Part shown: positions 42,315 through 51,164 of the stretch, piece by piece
How positions within the stretch are numbered: position 1 is the first letter of the stretch
How the letters are laid out: each line of letters opens with the position of its first letter
Program-made: the position numbers and the translations under genes
Origin: Ancylobacter moscoviensis
Lineage (GTDB): Bacteria; Pseudomonadota; Alphaproteobacteria; Rhizobiales; Xanthobacteraceae
Assembly (NCBI RefSeq): GCF_007559435.1
Contig: NZ_VMBP01000004.1
Span: forward strand, 248,001 to 312,000
DNA length: 64,000 nucleotides
Reading direction: 5' to 3'
The notes under the pieces: model-generated
Seen by the model: the letters and a program-made list of their open reading frames with translations, nothing else
Told to the model about the DNA's origin: nothing
Databases searched by the model: none

Positions 42315-42838
42315 CCGGCGTCGGGCCGCCACGCGATGCCGTCGATCGGCGCGGCGTGCTGGTCGACGAAATCGGCGATGGCCTCCACGTCGTCGAGCGC
42401 GAGCACCGGCAGCGGCAGGCCCGGCAGCGGCGTGTCGGAGGCGATGGCGACGACGAACGGGTCCTGCGGGTGGATGAAGGGCTTGCCGACCTCCGCGCGG
42501 TGAATCTCGATCTTGGGGTGATGGTCGCGCTTGAAGCCCTCGACCAGCACCAGATCGACCGGCGCCAGATGGCTCACCAGCTCCGGCAGGTCCGGCTCCG
42601 GCGCGCCGCGCAGCTCGTGCATCAGCGCCCAGCGATTGGCCGAGGAGACCAGCACCTCGGAAGCGCCGACGACGCGGTGGGTGTGGGAATCCTTGCCGGG
42701 CTTGTCGACGTCGAATTCGTGATGCGCGTGCTTGATGGTCGAGACGCGATGGCCACGCGCGACCAGTACCGGAATGAGCCGTGCCAGCAGCGTGGTCTTG
42801 CCCGCCCCGCTCCATCCCGCAAAGCCGATCAGCCGCAT
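42299..42838 (-). CDS. mobB: Molybdopterin-guanine dinucleotide biosynthesis adaptor MobB
   Basis: P-loop GTPase of 179 residues that assists MobA. Walker A is GWSGAGKTTLLARLI, followed by STIKHAHHEFDVDKPGKDSHTHR and the DLVLVEGFKRDHHPKIEIHR motif. Start MRLIGFAG at 42838 places the P-loop at the normal distance. It is tail to tail with mobA and divergent from tusA. Confidence 0.94.
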   Translation of the reverse strand: MRLIGFAGWSGAGKTTLLARLIPVLVARGHRVSTIKHAHHEFDVDKPGKDSHTHRVVGASEVLVSSANRWALMHELRGAPEPDLPELVSHLAPVDLVLVEGFKRDHHPKIEIHRAEVGKPFIHPQDPFVVAIASDTPLPGLPLPVLALDDVEAIADFVDQHAAPIDGIAWRPDAGQSAG

Positions 42839-42973
42839 GCACGCCTCCCCTCGCTGTTTCCCTGAACTCGGGCTTCGGTGCCGTGGCGTCAAGCGGGCGG
42901 GCGCCATCGCCCGATCACGCTTTCCGCTTGCCGGCGGCGGGCGGCCGTCCTACTCGGGCGCGGGAGTTGTGCG

Positions 42974-43213
42974 ATGGACCGCGAAACCGCCGCGCTGCGG
43001 CTCGACCTGAAGGGGCTGAAATGCCCCCTGCCGGCGCTGCACACGCGGCGGGCGCTGGAGCGTGCGGCGCCGGGAACGGTGATCCTCGTCGAGTGCACCG
43101 ACCCGATGGCGGTGATCGACATTCCCCATCTCGTGCAGCAGGCCGGTCACGCGCTGGAGGCGCAGGACCGGGACGGCGCCGTGATCGCCTTCCGCATCCG
43201 CAAGAGCGGGTGA
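42974..43213 (+). CDS. TusA-family sulfur carrier protein
   Basis: Small sulfurtransferase-like protein of 79 residues. The catalytic CPxP motif is LDLKGLKCPLPALHTRRAL, followed by the typical GTVILVECTDPMAVIDIPHL. It may carry persulfide sulfur for tRNA thiolation or molybdenum cofactor chemistry; placement beside mobA and mobB favours a link with molybdoenzyme maturation, though this is inference. Confidence 0.85.
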   Translation: MDRETAALRLDLKGLKCPLPALHTRRALERAAPGTVILVECTDPMAVIDIPHLVQQAGHALEAQDRDGAVIAFRIRKSG

Positions 43214-43221
43214 ACGGCGGC

Positions 43222-43515
43222 TCAGGCGGCGTCGCGCCAGTCGAAGGGCAGCGGCGCCTCGCGGAAGGCGAAGCGGTCGAGATGGCGTGCCACCACGTCC
43301 TTCATCCGCTCCAGAACCTCGGCGTCGCCGGCCTCGATGCGCACGTCGAGCGCCTCGGGCGCGGCGTCCATGGTGGCGAGCGCGCCGTCCGGCAGCTTCA
43401 CCTCGCCATGCTCCGGCGTGAAAGAAACCTCCAGCTTGTGCGCCCAGTGCTTGCAGAGCTGCTGGAGATAGCGGCTGGCATTGGCGGTCGGCACGCGGGC
43501 AGTGGTCGAGGGCAT
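43222..43515 (-). CDS. DUF2218 domain protein
   Basis: Protein of 97 residues containing nearly the whole DUF2218 domain: ANASRYLQQLCKHWAHKLEV, GEVKLPDGALATMDAAPEAL and a C-terminal helix with VVARHLDRFAFREAPLPFDW. The family is common in actinobacteria and proteobacteria near siderophore or metal genes; function unknown. Start MPSTTARV is preferred (GGAG upstream) over an ATG four codons earlier. It converges with tusA. Confidence 0.82.
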   Translation of the reverse strand: MPSTTARVPTANASRYLQQLCKHWAHKLEVSFTPEHGEVKLPDGALATMDAAPEALDVRIEAGDAEVLERMKDVVARHLDRFAFREAPLPFDWRDAA

Positions 43516-43655
43516 GGAGGTCTCCATCGGTCGGCAAAGGCGCCCGCTTTGGTACGCTGTAACCACGGAAGAGGAAACGGCGGTGCCGCTACGTCATCGC
43601 GTCACTTTTCCGCGCGCCGGCGGAAAAGCTTCCGTCGACGCGCGCAAGCTGGCGA

Positions 43656-45284
43656 TCAGATCAGCGGCGGGATCGACGGATCGATCGGCACCTCGAAGAG
43701 ATGCGGGCCGTCGCCGCCGAACGCCGCGGCCACCTTGGCCTTGAGCGCCGCGAGGTCGGTGATGCGCTCGGCCGTGCAGCCATAGCCCTTCGCCAGGGCG
43801 ACGATATCGATGCCGGGAATGTCGAGGCCGGGCACGCCGGGGGTGTCCTCGAGCACCGCGAAGGATTTGAGGATGCCGTACTCGCCGTTGCGCAACACGA
43901 TGAAGACGATCGGCAGCTTCTCGCGGGCGGCGGTCCACAGCGACTGCACCGAGTACTGGAACGAGCCGTCGCCGATGACCATGATCACCGGCCGCCTGCG
44001 GCCGGTGTCGCGCTCGCCGAGGGCGATGCCCACCGAGGCCGGCAGGTTCCAGCCGAGGCCGCCGCTGGCGAAGGTGAAGAAGGTCGCCGGCTCGGTGATC
44101 GGCCAGTGGCGGTGCAGGTCGGCGAGGTTGGACGGTGACTCCTCGACCAGCACGGCATGCGACGGCCGCACTTCGGCGAGCGCGGCGAACACCTCGGCGG
44201 CGGTCGGCACGGGACCTGTGGAGGCCTTCGGCTCGGCGGCCGGGTGCGGCGCCATGCGGTGCGAGAGCTTCGGGCGGCTCGCGCCGCTGGAGGCCCGGGC
44301 TTTCACCAGGTCGACCAGCGCCCGCGTCGCCAGCACGGCGTCGCCGACCAGACTGTCGCCCACCGGCGCGCGGGCCGTCTCGGCCGGATCGTCGCTGATA
44401 TGCAGCAGCCGCAGCCCGGCGGGCAGATACTCGCCGGCGACATAGGGGTAATAGCGGAACACCGGCGCACCGATCACAATGGCGACGTCATGGCCCTTCA
44501 GCCGCTCGGAAAGCGGGCCGATGGCGAAGGGAAGGCCGCCGACATAGAGCGGATGGTCTTCCGGGAACGGTGCCCGCTCGCTCGCCGGTGCCGCCCAAAC
44601 GGTCGCGTCGAGCTTCTCCGCCAGCGCGACGGCGGCGGACCAGCCGTGCCCGCGATCGATGGCGGCACCGAAGATGAGCGCGGGATTGGCCGCGCGCGAG
44701 AGCAGGTCGGCGAATTCCTCCAGCCGGCCGAGATCGGGAGCGATGCGACGGCTCACCGTGCGCACCACGGCCGGGCCGTCGAGCGGTTTGTCCCAGTCGT
44801 CGAGCGGCAGCGACAGGAATACCGGACCCGCCGGCGCCTGCACCGCGGTGGCGTAGGCGCGCATGAAGGCGGCGGGTACGTCCTCCGCACGCGCGGGCTC
44901 ATAGGCCCACTTCACCCACGGGCGTGGAAGCTGGGTGGAGTCGACGTTGGTGAGCCAGGGCTCCATCAGCAGCATTTCGCGCGTCTGCTGGCCGGCGGTG
45001 ACGATGAGCGGGGTCTTGTTGAGGCTGGCGGTGATCAGATTGCCCATCGCATTGCCGAGGCCGGCGGCGGTGTGGACGTTCACGATGGCCGGCTTGCCGG
45101 TCGCCTGCGCATAGCCGTCGGCAATGGCAATGGCGGAGGCTTCCTGCAGCGCGAGGTGATAGGTGAAATCCGCCGGGAAGTCCTTGAGGAAGGTTTCCTC
45201 GGTCGAGCCCGGATTGCCGAAGAAGGTCGTCAGTTCGAGTTTCCGCAGAAGATCGTAGGTAACCGAACGTACCGTTGCACTCAT
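43656..45284 (-). CDS. mdlC: Benzoylformate decarboxylase-type thiamine-diphosphate enzyme
   Basis: ThDP-dependent decarboxylase of 542 residues that closely follows the Pseudomonas MdlC layout. It has FGNPGSTEETFLKDFP (catalytic Ser), the activating Glu in LALQEASAIAIADGYAQATG, NVHTAAGLGNAMG (catalytic His), and FPEDHPLYVGG with the second active-site His. The ThDP/Mg motif GDGSFQYSVQSLWTAA is also present. It should decarboxylate benzoylformate or another 2-oxo acid to an aldehyde. No mandelate or benzaldehyde genes are adjacent, so the natural substrate may differ. First in-frame ATG of the family similarity used. Confidence 0.85.
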   Translation of the reverse strand: MSATVRSVTYDLLRKLELTTFFGNPGSTEETFLKDFPADFTYHLALQEASAIAIADGYAQATGKPAIVNVHTAAGLGNAMGNLITASLNKTPLIVTAGQQTREMLLMEPWLTNVDSTQLPRPWVKWAYEPARAEDVPAAFMRAYATAVQAPAGPVFLSLPLDDWDKPLDGPAVVRTVSRRIAPDLGRLEEFADLLSRAANPALIFGAAIDRGHGWSAAVALAEKLDATVWAAPASERAPFPEDHPLYVGGLPFAIGPLSERLKGHDVAIVIGAPVFRYYPYVAGEYLPAGLRLLHISDDPAETARAPVGDSLVGDAVLATRALVDLVKARASSGASRPKLSHRMAPHPAAEPKASTGPVPTAAEVFAALAEVRPSHAVLVEESPSNLADLHRHWPITEPATFFTFASGGLGWNLPASVGIALGERDTGRRRPVIMVIGDGSFQYSVQSLWTAAREKLPIVFIVLRNGEYGILKSFAVLEDTPGVPGLDIPGIDIVALAKGYGCTAERITDLAALKAKVAAAFGGDGPHLFEVPIDPSIPPLI

Positions 45285-45416
45285 TGCGCCTGCGCCCTTG
45301 GCCGGAATGGCCGGAGACGGGGATACCATCACCCCGCGGGCGCAAACTGTACCGGGATCGGCGGTGGCCGCAATTAAGGCCAGATACCTAGTCGATCCCG
45401 CTCGGAAGTCTGACGG

Positions 45417-45492
45417 TGGTGAGCCCGCTGGGACTCGAACCCAGGACCCCATGATTAAAAGTCACGTGCTCTACCGGCTGAGCTACGGGCTC
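45417..45492 (-). tRNA. tRNA-Lys (anticodon TTT)
   Basis: The 76-nt tRNA has acceptor GAGCCCG/CGGGCTC, discriminator A and encoded CCA. The D-arm contains GTAGCTCAGCCGGTAGAGC, the anticodon loop CTTTTAA gives TTT (45457-45459), and the T-arm is CTGGGTTCGAGTCCCAG. Confidence 0.97.
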
Positions 45493-45727
45493 CCACGGGA
45501 GGGGCATTAAGGGTTTCGTCCGGCGATGGCAAGACGCCCTGCCCTTTCATGCTGCCGCTTTCGGTGGATGCGCGAATGGAGGGCCAAGGACTTTCGCATT
45601 GCATGGATGCAAGACCGTCCTGTCGATCATACCGCTTCCGGTGCCGCCGGGGGCGGACTAGCTTTGCGCCACGAATTCAGGCAGGGCCCACGGAGCGGCC
45701 CGGCGAACCGATGCAGGAGTCGATCCG

Positions 45728-46327
45728 ATGGCCAAAGTTCTCGTTCTCTACTACTCGTCCTATGGGCATATCGAAGCCATGGCGGAAGCAGTCGCCGAAG
45801 GCGCGCGCGAAGCCGGTGCCGAGGTGACGGTCAAGCGCGTACCGGAGACGGTGCCGCTGGAAGTGGCTCAGAAGGCGGGCTTCAAGCTCGACCAGAAGGC
45901 CCCGATCGCCACGGTCGACGAGCTCAAGGATTACGACGCGATCGTCTTCGGTTCCGGCACGCGCTTCGGCACCGTGACCTCGCAGCTGCGCAGCTTCATC
46001 GACCAGACGGGCGGCCTGTGGTTCACGGGCGCGCTGGTCGGCAAGGTCGGCTCGGTGTTCACCTCTTCGGCGACCCAGCATGGCGGGCAGGAATCGACCA
46101 TCCTCGGCTTCGTCCCGACCCTGCTGCATCACGGTATGGTCGTCGTCGGTCTGCCCTATGCCTTCCAGGGCCAGATGGGCGTCGACGAGATCAAGGGCGG
46201 CTCGCCCTATGGTGCGTCCACCATCACGGACGGCGACGGCAGCCGCCAGCCCTCCAAGGCCGAGCTCGACGGCGCCCGCTATCAGGGCAAGCACGTCGCG
46301 ACCATCACCGCCAAGCTGCACGGCTGA
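45728..46327 (+). CDS. wrbA: NAD(P)H:quinone oxidoreductase WrbA
   Basis: Flavodoxin-fold FMN enzyme of 199 residues that reduces quinones by two electrons. The FMN phosphate loop is [15 protein letters not shown], the isoalloxazine loop is [24 protein letters not shown] and the family segment is [16 protein letters not shown]. It has an AGGAG ribosome site and normal length. Confidence 0.95.
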   Translation: MAKVLVLYYSSYGHIEAMAEAVAEGAREAGAEVTVKRVPETVPLEVAQKAGFKLDQKAPIATVDELKDYDAIVFGSGTRFGTVTSQLRSFIDQTGGLWFTGALVGKVGSVFTSSATQHGGQESTILGFVPTLLHHGMVVVGLPYAFQGQMGVDEIKGGSPYGASTITDGDGSRQPSKAELDGARYQGKHVATITAKLHG

Positions 46328-46341
46328 TCCGGCCGGACGAC

Positions 46342-46420
46342 GTCATGCCCGGCCTTGTGCCGGGTATCCACGTCTTGACCGAGGGAAGTCGTGGATGGCC
46401 GGGCCAAGCCCGGCCATGAC
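46342..46420. repeat. Palindromic intergenic repeat, copy 2
   Basis: Two inward-facing GTCAT...ATCCACG units; the left stem is GCCCGGC/GCCGGGT and the right one (minus strand) GGCCGGG/CCCGGCC. It is placed between the convergent wrbA and tgt genes and may assist termination for both. Confidence 0.8.
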
Positions 46421-46455
46421 GCTTCCGGGGACGATTTCTGAGGGCCGAGCGGCGT

Positions 46456-47595
46456 TCAGAGCGCCGGTATGTCGCCGCGCGCCCAGCCTTCCTTCACTCC
46501 CGCCTTGAAGTCCTCGAACCGGCCTTCGGCGATGGCGGCACGGATGCCGGCCGTCAGGCTCTGGTAGTAGGCGAGGTTCACCCAGGTCAGCAGCATCGAT
46601 CCCAGCATCTCGTCCGAGCGGATGAGGTGGTGGAGATAGGCGCGGCTGTAGTCGCGCGCCGCCGGGCAGTCGCTTTCCTCGTCCAGCGGCCGGGAATCCT
46701 CGGCATGGCGGGCGTTCTTCAGGTTGATCTTGCCGAAGCGGGTGAAGGCCTGGGCGTGCCGGCCGGCGCGGGTCGGCATCACGCAGTCGAACATGTCGAC
46801 GCCGCGCGCCACGCTCTCGATGATATCGTCCGGCGTGCCGACACCCATCAGGTAGCGCGGCTTGTCGGCCGGCAGGATCGGGTTCACCACCTCCAGCATC
46901 CTCAGCATCACGTCTTGCGGCTCCCCAACCGCGAGGCCGCCGATGGAATAGCCGGGGAAGTCGATGTCGACGAGGCCGCGCGCGGATTCCTCGCGCAGTG
47001 CCGGATCGTCGCCGCCCTGCACGATGCCGAACAGCGCCCGCCCCTTCGGCTGGCTTTCGAACGCCTTCTTGGAGCGCTCCGCCCAGCGCAGCGACAGGCG
47101 CAGCGCGCGGGCGATCTCCTCCCGGCTCGCCGGCAGGCGCACGCATTCGTCGAGCTGCATCTGGATGTCGGAGCCGAGCAGGCCCTGGATCTCGACCGAA
47201 CGCTCGGGCGTGAGCTCGTAATAGGAACCGTCGATGTGCGAGCGGAAGGTGACGCCGTTCTCGCTCATCTTGCGCAGCGCGGCCAGCGACATGACCTGGA
47301 AGCCGCCGGAATCGGTGAGGATCGGGTGCGGCCAGCGCATGAGTTCATGGAGGCCGCCGAGCTTCGCCACGCGCTCTGCGCCGGGGCGCAGCATCAGGTG
47401 ATAGGTGTTGCCGAGCAGGATGTCGGCGCCGAGCTCGCGCACTTGGCTTGGATACATCCCCTTCACCGTGCCGGCGGTGCCGACCGGCATGAAGGCCGGC
47501 GTGCGGATGACGCCGCGCGGGGTGAGGACCTCGCCGAGACGTGCGGCGCCGTCGGTAGCCTTCAGGCGGTACTGGAATTCGGTCTGTTCGATCAT
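46456..47595 (-). CDS. tgt: tRNA-guanine transglycosylase Tgt, zinc site largely missing
   Basis: Queuosine-pathway enzyme of 379 residues that exchanges guanine-34 of tRNAs for preQ1. The TIM-barrel catalytic residues are present: D95 in [11 protein letters not shown]151 region QLDECVRLP and nucleophile D270 in [11 protein letters not shown]. In the usual zinc site (C-x-C-x2-C...H) only one Cys remains: the sequence reads [19 protein letters not shown] and later [11 protein letters not shown], giving S308, C310, A313 and V339. It is coupled to queA by a 4-base overlap, which supports function in queuosine synthesis. Confidence 0.95.
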   Translation of the reverse strand: MIEQTEFQYRLKATDGAARLGEVLTPRGVIRTPAFMPVGTAGTVKGMYPSQVRELGADILLGNTYHLMLRPGAERVAKLGGLHELMRWPHPILTDSGGFQVMSLAALRKMSENGVTFRSHIDGSYYELTPERSVEIQGLLGSDIQMQLDECVRLPASREEIARALRLSLRWAERSKKAFESQPKGRALFGIVQGGDDPALREESARGLVDIDFPGYSIGGLAVGEPQDVMLRMLEVVNPILPADKPRYLMGVGTPDDIIESVARGVDMFDCVMPTRAGRHAQAFTRFGKINLKNARHAEDSRPLDEESDCPAARDYSRAYLHHLIRSDEMLGSMLLTWVNLAYYQSLTAGIRAAIAEGRFEDFKAGVKEGWARGDIPAL

Positions 47596-48686
47596 GCGCG
47601 CGCTTTTGGCAGCAAAAGGCAGGCATCGCCATAGGAATAGAAGCGGTAGCCGTTCGCGATCGCGTGGGCGTAGGCGCGCTTCTGGCTCTCATGGCCGATG
47701 AAGGCCGCCACCAGCATCACCAGCGTCGAGCGCGGCAGGTGGAAGTTGGTGAGCATGCCGTCGATGAAGCGGAAGCGGTAGCCGGGCGTAATGAAGATGT
47801 CGGTCTCGCCACGCCAGGCGGCGAGCCGGCCATCGTCCGAAGCGGCGCTCTCGATGAGGCGGGTCGCCGTGGTGCCGACGGTGACGACGCGCCCGCCGCG
47901 CGCCTTCACGGTGTTGAGCGCCTCGGCCGTCGCGGCGGAGACCTCGCCCCATTCCGCATGCATGCGATGGTCGGTGGTGTCGTCCGCCTTGACTGGCAGG
48001 AAGGTGCCGGCGCCGACATGCAGGGTGACGCGATGGGTCTCGACGCCCCGCTCCTCCAGCCGGTGGATCAGATCCGGCGTGAAGTGCAGGCCGGCCGTGG
48101 GTGCGGCCACTGAGCCTTCATAAGCGGCGAACATCGTCTGGTAGTCGCTGCGGTCCTGTTCGTCGTCCGGCCGCTTGGCCGCGATGTAGGGCGGCAGCGG
48201 GATATGCCCGACGGCGGCGACGGCCTCGTCCAGAGCCGCGCCCGAAAGATCGAAGCGCAGCGTGACCTCGCCGCCCTCCCCCTTCTCTTCCACGGTGGCG
48301 TCGAGCGAGCCGAGGAGGCAGGTATTGCCCTCCCCGCCGAAGGCGATGCGGTCGCCCGGCGCGAGCCGCTTGCCGGGGCGCGCCAGCGCCAGCCAGGCAT
48401 CGGGGGCGACGCGCTTGTGGAGCATGGCTTCGACCCGCACGCCTTCGCCCTGCGAGGCGGCCCGGCGGCGGATGCCGTCGAGGCGGGCGGGGACGACGCG
48501 GGTGTCGTTCACCACCAGCGCGTCGCCGGGCCGGAGCAGCGCCGGCAGGTCGAAGACGTGTGCGTCGGTCAGTTCGGGCGCGTCGCCGGGGCGCACGACC
48601 AGCATCCGCGCCGCGTCGCGCGGCGAGACCGGACGCAGCGCAATCCGCTCGGGGGGCAGCTCGAAATCGAACAGGTCGACACGCAT
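47592..48686 (-). CDS. queA: S-adenosylmethionine:tRNA ribosyltransferase-isomerase QueA
   Basis: Queuosine enzyme of 364 residues that transfers and isomerises the SAM ribosyl group onto preQ1-tRNA. Family motifs include [21 protein letters not shown] at the N-terminus, [25 protein letters not shown] and [18 protein letters not shown]. It precedes tgt with ATGA overlap. It is downstream of the cyclophilin genes but separated from them by a strong terminator (48724-48765), so the queA-tgt pair has its own promoter in the roughly 37 bases before the ATG or overlapping that terminator. Confidence 0.96.
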   Translation of the reverse strand: MRVDLFDFELPPERIALRPVSPRDAARMLVVRPGDAPELTDAHVFDLPALLRPGDALVVNDTRVVPARLDGIRRRAASQGEGVRVEAMLHKRVAPDAWLALARPGKRLAPGDRIAFGGEGNTCLLGSLDATVEEKGEGGEVTLRFDLSGAALDEAVAAVGHIPLPPYIAAKRPDDEQDRSDYQTMFAAYEGSVAAPTAGLHFTPDLIHRLEERGVETHRVTLHVGAGTFLPVKADDTTDHRMHAEWGEVSAATAEALNTVKARGGRVVTVGTTATRLIESAASDDGRLAAWRGETDIFITPGYRFRFIDGMLTNFHLPRSTLVMLVAAFIGHESQKRAYAHAIANGYRFYSYGDACLLLPKARA

Positions 48687-48723
48687 GGCAACGGAAACGA
48701 TGGCGGTTGAAAAGGTGGCCTAG

Positions 48724-48765
48724 AAAAAGCTGTCCCGGAGCGCGCTCGCGCGCGTCCGGGACAGC
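48724..48765 (-). terminator. Rho-independent terminator of the cyclophilin genes
   Basis: A perfect 11-bp stem GCTGTCCCGGA/TCCGGGACAGC (48729-48739 with 48755-48765) encloses a GC-rich loop. On the minus strand it is followed by TTTTT. It is 20 bases past the stop of the cytoplasmic cyclophilin. Confidence 0.9.
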
Positions 48766-48784
48766 GTTGTGGATGGGCCGGCGA

Positions 48785-49243
48785 TCAGGCGGAGACGGTC
48801 GCCTTGACGATCTTGTCCGGGTTCTGCACCGGCTCGCCGCGCTTGATCTTGTCGACGTTCTCCATGCCCTCGATCACCTCGCCCCAGACGGTGTACTGGC
48901 CGTCGAGGAAGCCGGCGTCGGCGAAGCAGATGAAGAACTGGCTGTCACCCGAATCCGGGTGCTGGGCGCGGGCCATCGACACGGTGCCGCGCACGTGGCG
49001 GCCCTTGTTGAACTCGGCCTTCAGGTTCTTGCCCGAGCCGCCGCGGCCGGTGCCGGTCGGATCGCCGGTCTGGGCCATGAAGCCCTCGATGACGCGGTGG
49101 AACGGCACGCCGTCATAGAAGCCCTGCTTCGCCAGCTCGGCGATGCGCGCGACATGGCCGGGCGCGAGGTCCGGGCGGAAGCGGATCTTGACCGGCCCCT
49201 GCGTGGTTTCGAGCAGCAGCGTGGTCTCGGCGGTGTCGGTCAT
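48785..49243 (-). CDS. Peptidyl-prolyl cis-trans isomerase, cyclophilin type (cytoplasmic)
   Basis: Cyclophilin of 152 residues without a signal peptide. The catalytic loop is DGVPFHRVIEGFMAQTGD (Arg and Phe of the active site), followed by MARAQHPDSGDSQFFICF and YTVWGEVIEGMENVDKI. It catalyses prolyl isomerisation in the cytoplasm. It is tandem with an exported paralogue 46 bases upstream; the two share a 63-bp stretch of identical DNA at the 3' end. Confidence 0.95.
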   Translation of the reverse strand: MTDTAETTLLLETTQGPVKIRFRPDLAPGHVARIAELAKQGFYDGVPFHRVIEGFMAQTGDPTGTGRGGSGKNLKAEFNKGRHVRGTVSMARAQHPDSGDSQFFICFADAGFLDGQYTVWGEVIEGMENVDKIKRGEPVQNPDKIVKATVSA

Positions 49244-49289
49244 TTTCTCTCTCCTTCAGAATGCGGGGCGGCGTGCGGTGCTCGCGCGC

Positions 49290-49856
49290 TCACTTGACGT
49301 CGGCGGCGACCTTCATCGAGACGATCTTGTCCGGGTTCTGCACCGGCTCGCCGCGCTTGATCTTGTCGACGTTCTCCATGCCGGAGACGACCTGCCCGAT
49401 GACCGTGTACTGGCCGTTGAGGAAGGAAGCGTCACCGAAGGTGATGAAGAACTGCGAGTTGGCGCTGTTCGGGCTCGAGGCGCGGGCCATGCCCACCGTG
49501 CCGCGCTTGAAGGGCACGTTGGAGAACTCGGCCGGCAGGTTGGGATAGCGCGAGCCGCCTGTGCCGTTGCCGTACTGTCCGTCGCCGGTCTGGGCCATGA
49601 AGCCTTCGATGACGCGATGGAACGGCACGTTGTCGTAATAGCCCTCGCGCGCCAGCGTCTTGATGCGCTCGGCATGCTGCGGGGCGAGGTCGGCGCGCAG
49701 GGCGAAGACCACCGGTCCCTTGGTGGTCTGCATGATGATGGCGTTCTGCGGATCGACATTCGGCGGCAGCTTGGGGGCCTGCGCCGCCGCCGGCGAGACC
49801 GCCGCGACGGCCAGCGCGCCGACGAGGGCGAAGGCGGCAATAAGGCTTCGGATCAT
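49290..49856 (-). CDS. Peptidyl-prolyl cis-trans isomerase, cyclophilin type (periplasmic)
   Basis: Exported cyclophilin of 188 residues. The signal peptide MIRSLIAAFALVGALAVAAV, with cleavage near PAAAQ, is followed by the core NVPFHRVIEGFMAQTGDGQYG, MARASSPNSANSQFFITF and YTVIGQVVSGMENVDKI. It probably assists folding of envelope proteins. The frame stays open upstream through coaD but that is an antisense/off-frame shadow; start 49856 gives the signal peptide. Confidence 0.95.
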   Translation of the reverse strand: MIRSLIAAFALVGALAVAAVSPAAAQAPKLPPNVDPQNAIIMQTTKGPVVFALRADLAPQHAERIKTLAREGYYDNVPFHRVIEGFMAQTGDGQYGNGTGGSRYPNLPAEFSNVPFKRGTVGMARASSPNSANSQFFITFGDASFLNGQYTVIGQVVSGMENVDKIKRGEPVQNPDKIVSMKVAADVK

Positions 49857-49897
49857 CGATGGAACTCCGTTGAGCGAAGGCGGACCGCGGCCCGCCG

Positions 49898-50407
49898 CTA
49901 GCCGTCGCGCCCGAGCCGGGCCCGGAGCCGGGCCAGCACGGCGGGCGGAACGAAGGCGGACACGTCGCCGCCCATGGCGGCGATCTGCCTGACCAGAGTG
50001 GCGGTGATGGGGCGGGCAATGGGCGATGCGGGAAGGAAGACGGTCTGCACCCGCGGTTTCAACACCGCATTCATGCCGGCCATCTGCATCTCGTAATCGA
50101 GATCGGTGCCGTCGCGCAGGCCGCGGATGAGCAGGCCCGCACCCTGCGCCTCGGCGGCGTCGACCACGAGATTGTCGAAGGTCACGCAGTCGAAGCGCGC
50201 GCCCTCGGCGGCGACGATCGGCTCGAAGACCTCGCGCAGCATCTCCAGCCGCTCGGGCGCGCTGAACAGCGGCGCCTTCCCGGGATGGATGCCGACACCG
50301 ACCACGAGCCGGTCGACGAGACGGGCGGCGGCGCGCGCGACCTCGACATGGCCATTGGTCGGCGGATCGAACGAGCCGGGATAGAAGGCGGTGCGCGTGG
50401 CGCTCAT
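49898..50407 (-). CDS. coaD: Phosphopantetheine adenylyltransferase CoaD
   Basis: Coenzyme A biosynthesis enzyme of 169 residues that adenylylates 4'-phosphopantetheine. The nucleotidyltransferase signature is [19 protein letters not shown] (TNGH), followed by [19 protein letters not shown] and the ISSxLVR equivalent [21 protein letters not shown]. Start 50407 has GAGAGGC upstream. It is upstream of the cyclophilins, 41 bases apart. Confidence 0.96.
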   Translation of the reverse strand: MSATRTAFYPGSFDPPTNGHVEVARAAARLVDRLVVGVGIHPGKAPLFSAPERLEMLREVFEPIVAAEGARFDCVTFDNLVVDAAEAQGAGLLIRGLRDGTDLDYEMQMAGMNAVLKPRVQTVFLPASPIARPITATLVRQIAAMGGDVSAFVPPAVLARLRARLGRDG

Positions 50408-50508
50408 GCGGAGCCTCTCGATGCGGGGCAAGGGTTAGCGGCCTCCCGCTGCGGACGCAAGCGATACGGTATATGCGGTGTGCCCGTCGCCCCCGCCCGC
50501 CCGCCGGC

Positions 50509-51090
50509 TCAGCGCTCCTCGCGGCCAATCCATTTGGTGACCTGAGGCGCGCGATAGGCGCGCAGCCGCGCCAGCAGGGCAGACGGTTCGTCTGCGACCA
50601 GCAGCATGTCGCGGTGCGCCGCGCGCATGAAGCCCTCGCCGACCACGTGGTCGAGGAAGCCGAGCAGCCGGTCGTAATAGCCGGCGATGTTGAGCAGTGC
50701 GCAAGGCTTCTCGTGGCTGCCGAGCTGTGCCCAGGTCCAGACCTCGAACAGTTCCTCCAGCGTGCCGACGCCTCCGGGCAGGGCGACGAAGCCGTCCGCG
50801 AGCTCGGCCATCAGCGCCTTGCGTTCGTGCATGGAGCCGACGACGCGCAGGTCCGCCAACCCCTTGTGGGCGACCTCGCGCTCAAGGATACCGCGCGGAA
50901 TGACGCCGATGACCTCTCCACCGGCGGCGAGCGCCGCATCGGCCAGCCGGCCCATGAGCCCGACCGAGGCCCCGCCATAGACGAGGCCGATGCCCTCCCG
51001 CGCCAGCAGCGTGCCGAGGGCGACGGCGGCCTCGGCATAATCCGCCCGATGGCCGGCATTGGAGCCGAGAAAGACGCAGAGACGACGCAT
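50509..51090 (-). CDS. LOG-family protein (cytokinin/nucleoside 5'-monophosphate phosphoribohydrolase)
   Basis: Rossmann-fold protein of 193 residues. LOG signatures are [13 protein letters not shown], the active-site Arg in SMHERKALM and the [14 protein letters not shown] motif. Members release a base from nucleoside 5'-monophosphates; formerly called lysine decarboxylases. Start 51090 follows GAGGATCA, which lies directly after the U-tract of the gyrA terminator, so expression must come from readthrough or from a promoter overlapping that hairpin. Confidence 0.92.
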   Translation of the reverse strand: MRRLCVFLGSNAGHRADYAEAAVALGTLLAREGIGLVYGGASVGLMGRLADAALAAGGEVIGVIPRGILEREVAHKGLADLRVVGSMHERKALMAELADGFVALPGGVGTLEELFEVWTWAQLGSHEKPCALLNIAGYYDRLLGFLDHVVGEGFMRAAHRDMLLVADEPSALLARLRAYRAPQVTKWIGREER

Positions 51091-51102
51091 GGCGTGATCC
51101 TC

Positions 51103-51132
51103 AAAAAGCAACGGCGCCTCGATGGCGCCGTT
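51103..51132 (-). terminator. Rho-independent terminator of gyrA
   Basis: A perfect 9-bp stem AACGGCGCC/GGCGCCGTT (51110-51118 with 51124-51132) is followed on the minus strand by GCTTTTTGA. It is 33 bases after the gyrA stop and only 12 bases before the LOG start codon. Confidence 0.9.
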
Positions 51133-51164
51133 CCCTCGCTGATTGGATGAGGACGGCGGGCCGA

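Noticed and set aside
49857-50528. Upstream extension of the periplasmic cyclophilin frame into a 412-residue protein
   Set aside because: The extension overlaps coaD out of frame and would bury the signal peptide; ATG at 49856 explains the gene.
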